DNA of 64,000 nt from Microbacterium terregens (lineage in GTDB: Bacteria > Actinomycetota > Actinomycetes > Actinomycetales > Microbacteriaceae), in contig NZ_BAAAWH010000001.1 of the NCBI RefSeq assembly GCF_039534975.1, positions 744,001 to 808,000 on the forward strand, given 5' to 3'. A program made the position numbers and the translations under genes. Under the pieces are notes generated by a model, which searched no databases, was not told the DNA's origin, and saw nothing but the letters and a program-made list of their open reading frames with translations. Of this stretch, positions 8,961 through 17,149 are shown in pieces (position 1 is the first letter of the stretch; each line of letters begins with the position of its first letter).

Positions 8961-10163
8961 GTGGACCAGCTCGAGCCGACCCTTCTCGTCATTCCGCTGC
9001 TCGCCGTGCTGGCGCCGCTGTTCGCGCGCAGCCTGGGCAGGTGGGTGCGCATCCCCATCGTGGTGTTCGAGCTTCTGCTCGGGATTCTCGTCGGCCCGTC
9101 GCTGCTGGGCTGGGCGGAGGCGTCGGACTTCGTGGGGGCGCTGTCGGAGTTCGGTCTGGCCATGCTGTTCTTCGTCGCCGGATCCGAGATCGAGTTCACC
9201 GCTTTCCGGGGCCGCACCGGCCGCGCGGCCGCCGGCGGCTGGCTGATCAGCCTCGCCGCCGGCGTGGCGCTCACGTGGATCCTCTTCCCCGGCGAGATCG
9301 CGATCATCGTCGGCGTCGCCCTGGCCTCGACAGCGCTCGGGACCATCCTTCCGATCCTGCGCGACGCCGGCGAGCTGCACACACCCTTCGGACGGGCGAT
9401 CGGGGCGATCGGCGCGGTCGGCGAGTTCGGACCCCTGATCGCGATCTCGCTGTTCCTCGGCGGGCGCGATCCGGGCATCGAGTCGATCGTGCTGCTGATC
9501 TTCGGCGTGGTCGCCGGCCTGGCGATCTGGCTGGCGTTCCGGATGCCGAGAGGCGCGATGCACCGTGCCGTCAACGCCTCGCTGCACACGTCCGGTCAGT
9601 TCGCGATCCGCGTCGTGTTCCTGATCCTCGCGGCTCTGGTTGCGCTGAGCATCGTCCTGGACCTCGACCTGCTGCTGGGCGCGTTCGCCGCGGGAATCGT
9701 CTGGCGCCTGCTCATGCGCGACGCCAGGGAATCGGACCGCAGGGTCGTGGAGAGCAAGGTCGAGGCCGTCGCCTTCGGCTTCCTGGTGCCCGTCTTCTTC
9801 ATCTACACGGGCGTCACGTTCGACCTGGCCTCGTTGATGGAGACCCCCATCCTGCTGGCGGTCGTGCCGCTCGTGGTCATCCTCCTGTTCCTGGTGCGCG
9901 GTCTTCCGTCGATGCTCGCCGCACCGGCCGGTTCCACGCCGCGCGACCGGATCGCCGTCGCCCTGCTCGGGGCGACCGGTCTGCCGATCATCGTCGCCGT
10001 CACCGGGATCGGCGTCGACGAAGGCATCCTGCCCAGCGCCGCAGCGGCCGTGCTGGTCGGCGCGGGGATGCTGTCGGTGCTGCTGTTCCCGCTGATCGCG
10101 ATGAGCCTGCGCGGTGAGCGGAAGGTGACGGCATCCGCCGAGCTGGAGGACGATCGCGCGTGA
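8961..10163 (+). CDS. Cation:proton antiporter (CPA2 / Kef-type membrane domain)
   Basis: 400 aa from GTG 8961, almost entirely hydrophobic with about 12 membrane segments. Typical CPA2 motifs include LFARSLGRWVRIPIVVFELL, LLGILVGPSLLGW, EFGLAMLFFVAGSEIEF, VALASTALGTILPILRDAGE (the conserved discontinuous-helix region), GAVGEFGPLIAISLFLGG and GFLVPVFFIYTGVTFDL. The cytosolic RCK/TrkA-N domain of full KefB/KefC is missing, as in many short actinobacterial members. It probably exchanges Na+ or K+ for protons at the plasma membrane; the ion is not readable. The next gene starts by a 4-bp GTGA overlap, indicating translational coupling. Confidence 0.92.
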   Translation: MDQLEPTLLVIPLLAVLAPLFARSLGRWVRIPIVVFELLLGILVGPSLLGWAEASDFVGALSEFGLAMLFFVAGSEIEFTAFRGRTGRAAAGGWLISLAAGVALTWILFPGEIAIIVGVALASTALGTILPILRDAGELHTPFGRAIGAIGAVGEFGPLIAISLFLGGRDPGIESIVLLIFGVVAGLAIWLAFRMPRGAMHRAVNASLHTSGQFAIRVVFLILAALVALSIVLDLDLLLGAFAAGIVWRLLMRDARESDRRVVESKVEAVAFGFLVPVFFIYTGVTFDLASLMETPILLAVVPLVVILLFLVRGLPSMLAAPAGSTPRDRIAVALLGATGLPIIVAVTGIGVDEGILPSAAAAVLVGAGMLSVLLFPLIAMSLRGERKVTASAELEDDRA

Positions 10164-10645
10164 GCACGAACGCGCTCATCCAGCAGGCACGCTCTCGCCT
10201 CGCCGGCGCGCCGCAGGAGGCCCTCGGCGAGCTCATCACGCCGCGGCGGCTGTTCGGGATCGGCCGATCGACGCGCATCGTCCGTCGTGGCGCCGCCTGG
10301 CACCTGGGGGTGCTGCTGCTCACCGACGACGAGGTGCTGGCCACCGGCGACATCGTGCGCGCGCGCCGCGAGGTGCGCCGTGGCTTCACCGCGGAATCGC
10401 AGCGCCGTCGAGCCGAGCTGGCCGCCGCCGCCGCTCTCGGCGGTATCGCGGAGGGCGAGACCGTGCACATCGGGTGGCAGCTGCTCGATGTCGACGCGGT
10501 CGATCGCGGCGCGGCATCCGGCCCGCTCGTGCTGCAGGAGGGCACCCCCCGGGTGCGCTGGAGCGCCGCGGGTGGCTTCATGCCGCTGGCGCAGTACCTC
10601 GATGAGCGCGTCGACCTGCTGCTGCACCCGCCGGCGGGCGCGTAG
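10160..10645 (+). CDS. Conserved hypothetical protein coupled to the antiporter
   Basis: 161 aa from GTG 10160, overlapping the antiporter stop by 4 bp. No signal peptide or membrane helix. Visible segments are LITPRRLFGIGRSTRIVRRG, AWHLGVLLLTDDEVLATGDI and VRARREVRRGFTAESQRRRA. The second half is acidic and ends in WSAAGGFMPLAQYLDERVDL. I recognise the general look of a short actinobacterial family without a described function, and no catalytic motif stands out. Close coupling suggests it is expressed with, and could modulate, the antiporter; that is inference from position only. It ends 2 bp before the convergent amidotransferase gene. Confidence 0.75.
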   Translation: MSTNALIQQARSRLAGAPQEALGELITPRRLFGIGRSTRIVRRGAAWHLGVLLLTDDEVLATGDIVRARREVRRGFTAESQRRRAELAAAAALGGIAEGETVHIGWQLLDVDAVDRGAASGPLVLQEGTPRVRWSAAGGFMPLAQYLDERVDLLLHPPAGA

Positions 10646-10647
10646 CG

Positions 10648-11391
10648 TCAGCCCGGGCCGAACGTGCGTGCGAAGGCGCGCAGCAACCGTGCCGGCTCGG
10701 TGACGGATGCCGCCAGCACGCGACCGGCCACCGTCTCGTAGTCGCTGGCGGGGAAGTAGCCGTCGTCGCGATAGACGGCCATGCGCTCGGTGAATGCCTG
10801 CGTCGTGGGCTCGGGGTGGAATTGCGTCGCGTAGAGGCGGTCGCCGACGCGGTACGCCTGGACGGGGGATGCCTCGTTCGTGGCGAGCAGCGTGGCTCCG
10901 GGCGGAACGTGACCGGACCCCTCCTTGTGGGCGGCCAGCGCGGTGAACCGGCGGGCGAGCGTCCCCAGCAGTGGATCGCGTTCCCCGTCGGGGGTCAGGT
11001 CGACCGAGACGGGTCCGGTGTCCTCCCGGTAGGCACGGGTCACCTCGCCGCCGAGGAGGCGCGTGACGATGCCGATGCCGTAGCACGTGAACAGCGCGGC
11101 CGGACCGGAGGAATCCATGGTCGCGGTCGCGATGCGCTCCAGATCGGCTTCGAGCCGGCGCTGCACGTCGGTCTTCGACGATTCCGGGTCGGTCACGTTG
11201 AAGGGACTGCCGCCGACGAAGAATCCGCTGTAGCGCTCGAAGGCGTCATCGGGCAGCGGGTCGCGGACGAGGTCGAGCTGAACCAGCTGCGCGTCGTCGA
11301 GGCGGGCGCCCGCGCGGAAGGACTCGTATTCCGCTGCGGCCGCACCCTGCTGCGGCCGCACGCACACGTAGAGCAGCGGCGCCGTCGTCAT
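10648..11391 (-). CDS. Class I glutamine amidotransferase-like protein (GMP synthase-type GATase domain)
   Basis: 247 aa from ATG 11391 (MTTAPLLYVCVRPQQGAAAA). The fold is a lone class I glutaminase domain: oxyanion strand FFVGGSPFNVTD, nucleophile ALFTCYGIGI (Cys), and ATQFHPEPT carrying the His-x-Glu pair of the catalytic triad. A free-standing GATase could be a glutamine hydrolase subunit or, like gamma-Glu-Gln peptidases, act on glutamyl compounds. No synthetase partner is next to it, so I keep the general name. Convergent with the antiporter operon (2-bp gap). Its upstream side is a 225-bp intergenic region with two identical hairpin repeats. Confidence 0.9.
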   Translation of the reverse strand: MTTAPLLYVCVRPQQGAAAAEYESFRAGARLDDAQLVQLDLVRDPLPDDAFERYSGFFVGGSPFNVTDPESSKTDVQRRLEADLERIATATMDSSGPAALFTCYGIGIVTRLLGGEVTRAYREDTGPVSVDLTPDGERDPLLGTLARRFTALAAHKEGSGHVPPGATLLATNEASPVQAYRVGDRLYATQFHPEPTTQAFTERMAVYRDDGYFPASDYETVAGRVLAASVTEPARLLRAFARTFGPG

Positions 11392-11409
11392 GGCGTGAGT
11401 CTAGACGCG

Positions 11410-11548
11410 GGTCGGGTCAATGCCGCAAAGCGGCGTTGAGGCGACCCGGGTCTAGGTCGAGTAGCGCGCTCAGCGCGCGTATCGAGACATCTTCCGCTCC
11501 GTTGCGCCGAGGGGTCGGGTCAATGCCGCAAAGCGGCGTTGAGGCGAC
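11410..11548. repeat. Two identical 36-bp hairpin repeats flanking a second palindrome
   Basis: The 36-bp sequence 11410-11445 recurs exactly at 11513-11548. Its core TCAATGCCGCAAAGCGGC plus GTTGA folds into a 10-bp stem (one G-T pair) with an AAA loop, and outer GTCG/CGAC can pair too. Between them (11457-11489) lies GTCGAGTA-GCGCGC-TCA-GCGCGC-GTATCGAGAC, a palindrome type I know as a common intergenic repeat in Microbacteriaceae. The gap otherwise holds the promoter region of the ECF sigma operon. Confidence 0.9.
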
Positions 11549-11616
11549 GAACCTCGGTGTGCTGAGGCCCGGTGTATCAGGATTGCTCCTATCGCGCTCC
11601 TCTGGGAGTGGACACA

Positions 11617-12243
11617 ATGGGCGCTATGACGCACGAGAGCGCCGAAGCATCAGTCGGCTCCGCCGAGCCGACGCGGTGGGAGCGCGCCGCAGCCCTGTTC
11701 CTGAGATGGCGCGATGGCGATACCCGCGCGATGGACGAGCTCGTGAGGCTGATGACCCCGCTGCTGTGGCACGTGGTCCGTGCGTACGGTCTGGACCGCG
11801 CGCTGGCCGAGGACGTCGTGCAGACGACGTGGCTCACGCTGGTGCGCCGGCACACGGCGATCACCGAGCCGCTGGCCGTCTCGGGGTGGCTGACGATGGT
11901 CGCCCGCCGCGAGGCGTGGCGGGTGGGCAAGCTGCAGCGCCGCGCCGACCCGACCGAGATGGAGAGCCTCGAACCGAATCTTCCTACCCAGGAGTCCGCA
12001 GAGCAGACCGCCGTCACCGACGACCGATCCCGTCGTCTGTGGCGCGCCGTCACGCGACTCAACGAGCGGTGCCAGCGCCTGCTGCGCATCGTCGCGTTCG
12101 AGGAGCGACCCGATTATGCGCGCATCGCGCAGGACATGGCCATGCCGATCGGGTCGATCGGGCCGACGCGTCGGCGTTGTCTCGGCAAGCTCCGCGCCCT
12201 GCTGGAGGGCGACGGCGAAGGAGGGTATTCCGATGGAGACTGA
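11617..12243 (+). CDS. ECF-type RNA polymerase sigma factor
   Basis: 208 aa from ATG 11617, chosen because GGGAG lies 8 nt ahead; ATG 11626 is an alternative. Region 2 is visible at about residues 30-95 (DTRAMDELVRLMTPLLWHVV, DRALAEDVVQTTWLTLVRRH, SGWLTMVARREAWRVGK), the core- and -10-binding part. Region 4 is at about 145-195 (RLNERCQRLLRIVAFEERPD, YARIAQDMAMPIGSIGPTRR). There is no sigma 3 or extra C-terminal domain. It overlaps the next gene by 11 bp and heads an operon with a small protein, an S8 protease and a TPR-CHAT protein. It likely transcribes its own operon and possibly distant targets in response to a signal processed by those partners (inference). Confidence 0.93.
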   Translation: MGAMTHESAEASVGSAEPTRWERAAALFLRWRDGDTRAMDELVRLMTPLLWHVVRAYGLDRALAEDVVQTTWLTLVRRHTAITEPLAVSGWLTMVARREAWRVGKLQRRADPTEMESLEPNLPTQESAEQTAVTDDRSRRLWRAVTRLNERCQRLLRIVAFEERPDYARIAQDMAMPIGSIGPTRRRCLGKLRALLEGDGEGGYSDGD

Positions 12244-12703
12244 AGACTTCGCCGCCGACGCGGCCCTGTTCGCCCGGATGCGTGCGATGTGGCAGGACGC
12301 CGACCCGATGCCGGCCGACCTCGTCGACCGGATGGTGGCGACCGTCGCCGTCGAAGACCTCTCCCGCGAGTACGCGATGCTCACGCTCGTCGAAGCCTCC
12401 GAACTGTCCGCCGTGCGGGGCGAGACCGACACGGCGACCCTGCAGTTCACCGATGGCACGACGAGCATCCTGGTGCACGTGTCCGCGACCGAGGAGGGCA
12501 CGCGCCGCATCGACGGCTGGGTGGATGCCGCGGCGCTTGCCATTCGCCTGAGCCAAGGCGAGCGCGAGTGGACCACCGAGCCCGGCGAGCACGGAAGGTT
12601 CGCCTTCGAGGATGTGCCCCGCGGCGCGTCTCGTCTGCGTCTGATCGTCCGCGCCGGAGACGGCGATATGCGTGACTTCCAAACCCCACAATTCGAGGTG
12701 TGA
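12233..12703 (+). CDS. Small two-part protein in the sigma/CHAT operon (possible anti-sigma or adaptor)
   Basis: 156 aa from ATG 12233, with a GAAGGAGGG ribosome-binding site inside the end of the sigma gene and an 11-bp overlap. The N-terminal 50 residues are acidic and helical (METEDFAADAALFARMRAMW, PADLVDRMVATVAVEDLSRE). The C-terminal half looks like a beta-sandwich: ADGTTS-type strands, EHGRFAFEDVPRGASRLRLI and DMRDFQTPQFEV resemble carboxypeptidase-regulatory-like folds. No membrane helix is present, so it is not a classical membrane anti-sigma factor. Its tight coupling to the sigma gene makes an anti-sigma or protease-sensed adaptor role plausible. I do not recognise the family with certainty. 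Confidence 0.8.
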   Translation: METEDFAADAALFARMRAMWQDADPMPADLVDRMVATVAVEDLSREYAMLTLVEASELSAVRGETDTATLQFTDGTTSILVHVSATEEGTRRIDGWVDAAALAIRLSQGEREWTTEPGEHGRFAFEDVPRGASRLRLIVRAGDGDMRDFQTPQFEV

Positions 12704-12759
12704 ACCGAGCGGATGCCGCGGCCGTGGGCCCGGCATCCTTTCTATGACGAGGAGAAGAG

Positions 12760-14421
12760 ATGAGCACTCTGCCCCCCGGCGATCCCGCGCGCGGTTCAGC
12801 GGGCGGTCGCCCGCATAACTGGCGCCATCGCTACGATGCGGCCCGCGCCTCCGGCGTGCCCCTGGACCCGACGAGTGAGCCGGTCGAGGGAGTCAACGCC
12901 TACCCGACCTCGTATGCTCCGGACCACCTTCTCGTGACCAGCACCGAGGACCTCGAACCCGTACTCGACGCGCTTCGCCCCGCCGCGGCGGACTTCGGCT
13001 GGGGTATCGAACTGCAGAATATCGACGGGACCGATCTGGACGTCGTTACGGCGACCGAACGCGCCCGTCGCGGCCGGCGCGAGCTGGACCTGCCGACGAT
13101 CTACCGGGTGCGGATCTTCCCGCAGCCCAGCCCTGACAAGGACGATCAGCCGGTGCCGCCCATCGACGCGTGGAGGCTGCTCCAGCGGGCGCGGGCGCGA
13201 AATGGCAAGGCGCTCGCAGGCGTGACCCTGGACCACGTCATGTCGGTCGATCCGTTCGGGACCAAGACGAACCCATTCGGGACCAAGACGAACCCATTCG
13301 GGACGAAGACGAACCCCTTCGGAACGAAGACGAACCCGTTCGGGACCAAGACCAATCCCTACGGAATCGACAGCTACGGGGAGCCGGGCAGTGGCGGCAG
13401 ACAGGTCGTCTCCTACGTCGGCCCGCCCCCCGTCCGGACGGCCACGCTCTCCAAACGCGGGCGCCGCCCGGTGGTGGCTGTGCTCGACACCGGGTGCGGT
13501 GCGCACGAGTGGCTGCCCGATGACGTGGTGACGCGCTATCCGCAACTGGACCGGAAGGTGATCGGTCTGGCTGACCGTGAGACGGATCCCGAGCTCACCG
13601 GAGACCTCGCGGGACCGTTCGACGGTGCCCTCGACGAGTCCGCCGGACACGGCACCTTCATCGCGGGAATCATCCGGCAGGTCTGTCCGGAAGCCGATGT
13701 CATCAGCGTGCGCGTGGCCGACAGTGAAGGCCATGTGCTGGAGGGCGACTTCATCCTCGCGGTGCGGTCCCTCGTGAAGTGGATGGCCCGCACTCCGCGC
13801 CAGGGAGGCCGTCAGATCGACGTCATCAACCTGTCGCTCGGGTACTACCACGAGACGCCCGAGGACCACCTGTTCGATCGCACGCTCGCCGAGATGCTGC
13901 TCGTGGCGCGTCGTCGGGGGTGCGCCATCGTCTGCTCCGCCGGCAATGACGCGACGGACCGGCCGGCCTTCCCGGCGGCGCTGTGGGCGTGGCCGGATGC
14001 CGAGTTCGTCGTGCCCGATCCTCGGGACGCGGCGCCGCACCTGTCGGTCGGCGCACTCAACCCCAACGGAACGGTTGCGCTGTTCAGCAACCTCGGTCCG
14101 TGGGTGTCGACCTTCGCGCCCGGGGCGACCGTGATGAGCACGCAGCCGCCCTTCAACGGCGGAATGCAGCCGAGCGTGCGCGATGACCGCGGCGAGCTGC
14201 CGCGCGAGACGATCGACCCGGATGACCTGACCGGCGGCTTCGCACTGTGGAGCGGCACCTCGTTCGCCGCGCCGTACGCGGCCGCGCGGCTGGCCGCGGA
14301 ACTGGCCGAGCCTCTCATGGCCGGCGCGTTGACCACGGCGTCGGATCGAGTGGCGGCGCTGCGGAAGGCGAACAAGCGCGTGCTCCGTTCCCTGCGAGAT
14401 GGGCGAGCGCCGTCGCGATGA
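12760..14421 (+). CDS. Intracellular S8 (subtilisin-like) serine protease with NPFGTKT heptad repeats
   Basis: 553 aa from ATG 12760 behind AGGAGAAG. The subtilase triad is intact: VVAVLDTGCG (Asp243), SAGHGTFIAGI (His297) and WSGTSFAAPYAAA (Ser501), with the oxyanion segment AIVCSAGNDATDRPAFPAAL. There is no signal peptide or membrane anchor, so a cytosolic enzyme is expected, unlike most subtilases. The first 160 residues form a separate domain (NAYPTSYAPDHLLVTSTEDL, PVPPIDAWRLLQRARARNG), perhaps a pro- or regulatory domain. Residues 164-198 are five perfect heptads DPFGTKT/NPFGTKT followed by NPYG, lying between that domain and the catalytic domain. It sits between the sigma/small-protein pair and the TPR-CHAT gene, so it is likely part of a proteolytic signalling circuit. 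Confidence 0.93.
   Translation: MSTLPPGDPARGSAGGRPHNWRHRYDAARASGVPLDPTSEPVEGVNAYPTSYAPDHLLVTSTEDLEPVLDALRPAAADFGWGIELQNIDGTDLDVVTATERARRGRRELDLPTIYRVRIFPQPSPDKDDQPVPPIDAWRLLQRARARNGKALAGVTLDHVMSVDPFGTKTNPFGTKTNPFGTKTNPFGTKTNPFGTKTNPYGIDSYGEPGSGGRQVVSYVGPPPVRTATLSKRGRRPVVAVLDTGCGAHEWLPDDVVTRYPQLDRKVIGLADRETDPELTGDLAGPFDGALDESAGHGTFIAGIIRQVCPEADVISVRVADSEGHVLEGDFILAVRSLVKWMARTPRQGGRQIDVINLSLGYYHETPEDHLFDRTLAEMLLVARRRGCAIVCSAGNDATDRPAFPAALWAWPDAEFVVPDPRDAAPHLSVGALNPNGTVALFSNLGPWVSTFAPGATVMSTQPPFNGGMQPSVRDDRGELPRETIDPDDLTGGFALWSGTSFAAPYAAARLAAELAEPLMAGALTTASDRVAALRKANKRVLRSLRDGRAPSR
13249..13353 (+). repeat. 21-bp coding repeat (five NPFGTKT heptads)
   Basis: Five in-frame 21-bp units encode DPFGTKT once and NPFGTKT four times. 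Codons differ between units (CCG/CCA/CCC for Pro, GGG/GGA for Gly, ACC/ACG for Thr) while the peptide stays the same. That pattern suggests selection on the peptide rather than fresh DNA slippage. Confidence 0.97.
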
Positions 14422-14465
14422 GGTGGCGCTGTGCCCGGGTTCGCCGATGACGGCATGATGTGGGG

Positions 14466-16937
14466 ATGGGGCGTTCGGCGGAGTCTCTTCACCGCGCGGC
14501 GGTAGAGCTGGCCAACCGCGGCAGGCTCACCGCTGCGGAGCGCACGCTGGCGCGCGCCGAGGCGCTGACCGACGACGTCGACCTCCGTGGGCGCATCGCG
14601 GGTACCCGAGCGGTCATCCTGGTGCGGACGGGAAGGGTGGCAGAGGCGGAGCAGCTGTGTCTTGAGACCCTGCAGGGTCCCGGGCTGTCGAGCGCGACGA
14701 CGGCGATCCTCGAGGGTCAGCTCGGATCGATCGCCGAATTCGCCGGGCGGCTGGACGACGCCGACCAGTGGTTGAGTCGCGCGATCGCCACGATCGATGA
14801 GCCGGTCGCCCGCGCCCATCTGCTCATCAACCGCAGCCTGATCAGCATGCAGCGTCGCGAACTCGACCGCGCCGCGCAAGACACCGGTACGGCCGCCGAG
14901 ATCTACGCGCGGAGCGCCCTCGCCGTCGACGAGGCCGAGGCGCGGCACAACCTCGGGTACATCGATTTGCTTCGTGGTGATCTCGTGGCTGCTCTCACGG
15001 AGATGACTGCCGCCCGGGAGACGCTGGCGGCCGCATCGCGGCCGGGGAGCGCGATCAGCGACCTGGATCGCGCGGAAGTCCTCCGGGAGGCCGGCCTGAC
15101 GCGGGAGGCGGAGGAACTGCTGACTCGCGCGGCGAGGGTGTTCGGATCGGCCCGGATGCCCAAGGAGCGCGCTGAAGCCGAATTCCAGCTCGCATCGTCG
15201 CTGCTCACGCACGACCCGGCCCGCGCGCGGAGAGTCGCTGCGACCGCGACCAGACGGTTTCGCGCCATCGGGAACGACCCGTGGGCACAGCGAGCGGAGG
15301 CCGTTCGGCTGCGGGCTGAGCTCAGCGGCGGGCAGGTCGTCCACGGCGGCGCCGTGGTGCCCGGCCCCGCGCGCGTGCCGCGCGCGGAGGAGGTCGATCA
15401 GGCGGCGTCGGCCCTCGACCGGGAGGGGCTGCGCAGCGAAGCGGCGGCACTGCGGTTGACGCGTCAGCTGTGGGCGGCGCGCACCGGTCTCGCGGGCGCG
15501 GGCGAGCGATCCTCCACCCGAGTGCCGGCGACGGCGACGTTGGATGTGCGGCTGCTCGCACACGAGGTGCGCGCGGTACGTGCGGCGGCACGCGGTCGGC
15601 ATTCCGAGGCCGGTCGGCACGCTGCGCGCGGCCTCGACGCATTCGCGGACTGGCAACGGGACTTCGGCAGCCTCGACCTGCAGACGTCGATCGCGATGCA
15701 CGGGAACGGGCTGATGGGCGCAGGGCTGAGCTCCGCGATGCGATCGGGGCGGCCAGACGTCATGTTCGAGTGGGCGGAACGCGCGCGGCACCTGAGCCTG
15801 CAAGTCGTGCCGCTGCGTCCCCCCCGCGACGAGGCACTCGCTGACGACCTCGCCGAGCTGCGCATGCTGAAGGCCGACTCCGATGACTGGCCCGCCAGTC
15901 CACGTGCCGCCGAATTGCGGAACCGGGCACGCGAGCGGCAGTGGTCCGGAACAGGTTCGGTCGAAGTCCACAAGCGCGCGACACTGGACGAGTTCCACGC
16001 GGCACTCGACGACTCGACGGCGCTCGCGGCTTTCGTCTTCTCGCCGGAGGGGCTGTCGGTTCTGATCGTCACGACCGAGGGCACGCGCATCGTCCCGCTC
16101 GATGAGTGGTCCGGCATCCAGCGGCTGATGTCGGGGCTGCGGTCGGATCTCGACATGGTGGCGACCGTCCGTGAGGGGCCGATGGCGGACGTCGTTCGCC
16201 GCTCTCTCGAGCACCGCCTCGCCGCACTGTCGCGGTCCCTGCTCGATCCGGCCCTTGCTCTGGTCGACGGGCGCCGGATCGTCCTCACGGTGCCGGGCGT
16301 CCTGAACGGAGTGCCCTGGGCGATGCTGCCTGCCATGCGCGGACGGACATTCACTCTCGCCGCATCGGCATCCCGGTGGCTGCGTTTCGAGCGACAGCCT
16401 CGGCGTCCGGTGTCGGCAGGGTTCGCCGTCGGTCCTCGCGTGCCGCGCGGCCTCGAGGAGGCGACTGCCGGAGCCGCGGCGTGGCCCGGAGCCGCAACGC
16501 TCGCCCCGGCGGGGATCGCCGAGACCACGCAGCTGGCCTCGCGCGTGGATGTGCTGCATATCGCGGCACATGGCCGCCACGCGGTCGACCATCCGCTGTT
16601 CTCCGGTCTCGAACTCGCCGACGGCACGCTCTTCGGCTACGACGTCGATCTCATCGAGAGTGTTCCCGACACGGTGGTGCTGTCGGCGTGCGAGGTGGGC
16701 CGTTCGTCAGTGCGCTGGGGCGAGGAGGCGATCGGCATGACGCGGGTCTGGTTGCACGCCGGCGTGCGTTGCGTCGTCGCCGCGCCCGTGGTCGTCGCCG
16801 ACGACGACGCCTGCGAGCTGCTGGGTGCGATGCACGAGGGGCTTGCCGCGGGGGAGGCTCCCAGCGTGGCGTTGGCCGCGGCGTCCGATCGCACGGGAAT
16901 CGTCGCCCCCTTCCAGGTGCACGGGTCGGGTTTCTGA
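14466..16937 (+). CDS. TPR-CHAT protein (caspase-like peptidase domain with tetratricopeptide repeats)
   Basis: 823 aa from ATG 14466; GTG 14460 is an in-frame alternative and no strong ribosome-binding site decides. Residues about 1-330 are repeated helical pairs of the TPR type (AAVELANRGRLTAAERTLAR, AEQLCLETLQGPG, EARHNLGYIDLLRGDLVAAL). The C-terminal 270 residues are a CHAT domain: LTVPGVLNGVPWAMLPAM, then LHIAAHGRHAVDHPLFSGLE with catalytic His about 702, then VVLSACEVGRSS with catalytic Cys about 742, and a GEEAIGMTRVWLHAGVRCVV helix-strand end. Both catalytic residues are present, so it should be an active cysteine peptidase of the caspase/separase type. It is the last gene of the sigma, small protein, S8 protease, CHAT set. 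TPRs usually bind the trigger or the target protein. Confidence 0.93.
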   Translation: MGRSAESLHRAAVELANRGRLTAAERTLARAEALTDDVDLRGRIAGTRAVILVRTGRVAEAEQLCLETLQGPGLSSATTAILEGQLGSIAEFAGRLDDADQWLSRAIATIDEPVARAHLLINRSLISMQRRELDRAAQDTGTAAEIYARSALAVDEAEARHNLGYIDLLRGDLVAALTEMTAARETLAAASRPGSAISDLDRAEVLREAGLTREAEELLTRAARVFGSARMPKERAEAEFQLASSLLTHDPARARRVAATATRRFRAIGNDPWAQRAEAVRLRAELSGGQVVHGGAVVPGPARVPRAEEVDQAASALDREGLRSEAAALRLTRQLWAARTGLAGAGERSSTRVPATATLDVRLLAHEVRAVRAAARGRHSEAGRHAARGLDAFADWQRDFGSLDLQTSIAMHGNGLMGAGLSSAMRSGRPDVMFEWAERARHLSLQVVPLRPPRDEALADDLAELRMLKADSDDWPASPRAAELRNRARERQWSGTGSVEVHKRATLDEFHAALDDSTALAAFVFSPEGLSVLIVTTEGTRIVPLDEWSGIQRLMSGLRSDLDMVATVREGPMADVVRRSLEHRLAALSRSLLDPALALVDGRRIVLTVPGVLNGVPWAMLPAMRGRTFTLAASASRWLRFERQPRRPVSAGFAVGPRVPRGLEEATAGAAAWPGAATLAPAGIAETTQLASRVDVLHIAAHGRHAVDHPLFSGLELADGTLFGYDVDLIESVPDTVVLSACEVGRSSVRWGEEAIGMTRVWLHAGVRCVVAAPVVVADDDACELLGAMHEGLAAGEAPSVALAAASDRTGIVAPFQVHGSGF

Positions 16938-17100
16938 GTCTCCGGCAGGAAAGTTCGCCACGGATGTATCAGGACGGCGGATGCCGGCTCCTGATGGGTA
17001 GAACGGCCCACGCAGGGCGATACCGGGGGGCATCGTCTGCTGGGGGCACGAAGACCGGTGGGGCGCGATCGGGGCGCGTCGGTCTTCGTCGGCCGTTCCG

Positions 17101-17140
17101 CGGGGGATGTCGCAGAGACCCAGGTCGGCGACATCCCCCG
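17101..17140. terminator. 13-bp perfect hairpin between convergent genes
   Basis: CGGGGGATGTCGC (17101-17113) pairs exactly with 17128-17140 across a 14-nt loop, midway between the convergent CHAT gene and the LysR-like gene. It has no T-run, as is common for GC-rich actinobacterial terminators. Probably bidirectional. Confidence 0.65.
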
Positions 17141-17149
17141 ATCGACGTC

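Noticed and set aside
13146-13355. Antisense repeat peptide opposite to the NPFGTKT region
   Set aside because: It is the shadow of the coding repeat; the plus-strand protease is intact.
11617-16937. Type III-E CRISPR (Csx29/Csx30) locus
   Set aside because: No gRAMP/Cas7-11, no repeat-spacer array and no Cas1/Cas2; only the TPR-CHAT plus sigma logic is similar.
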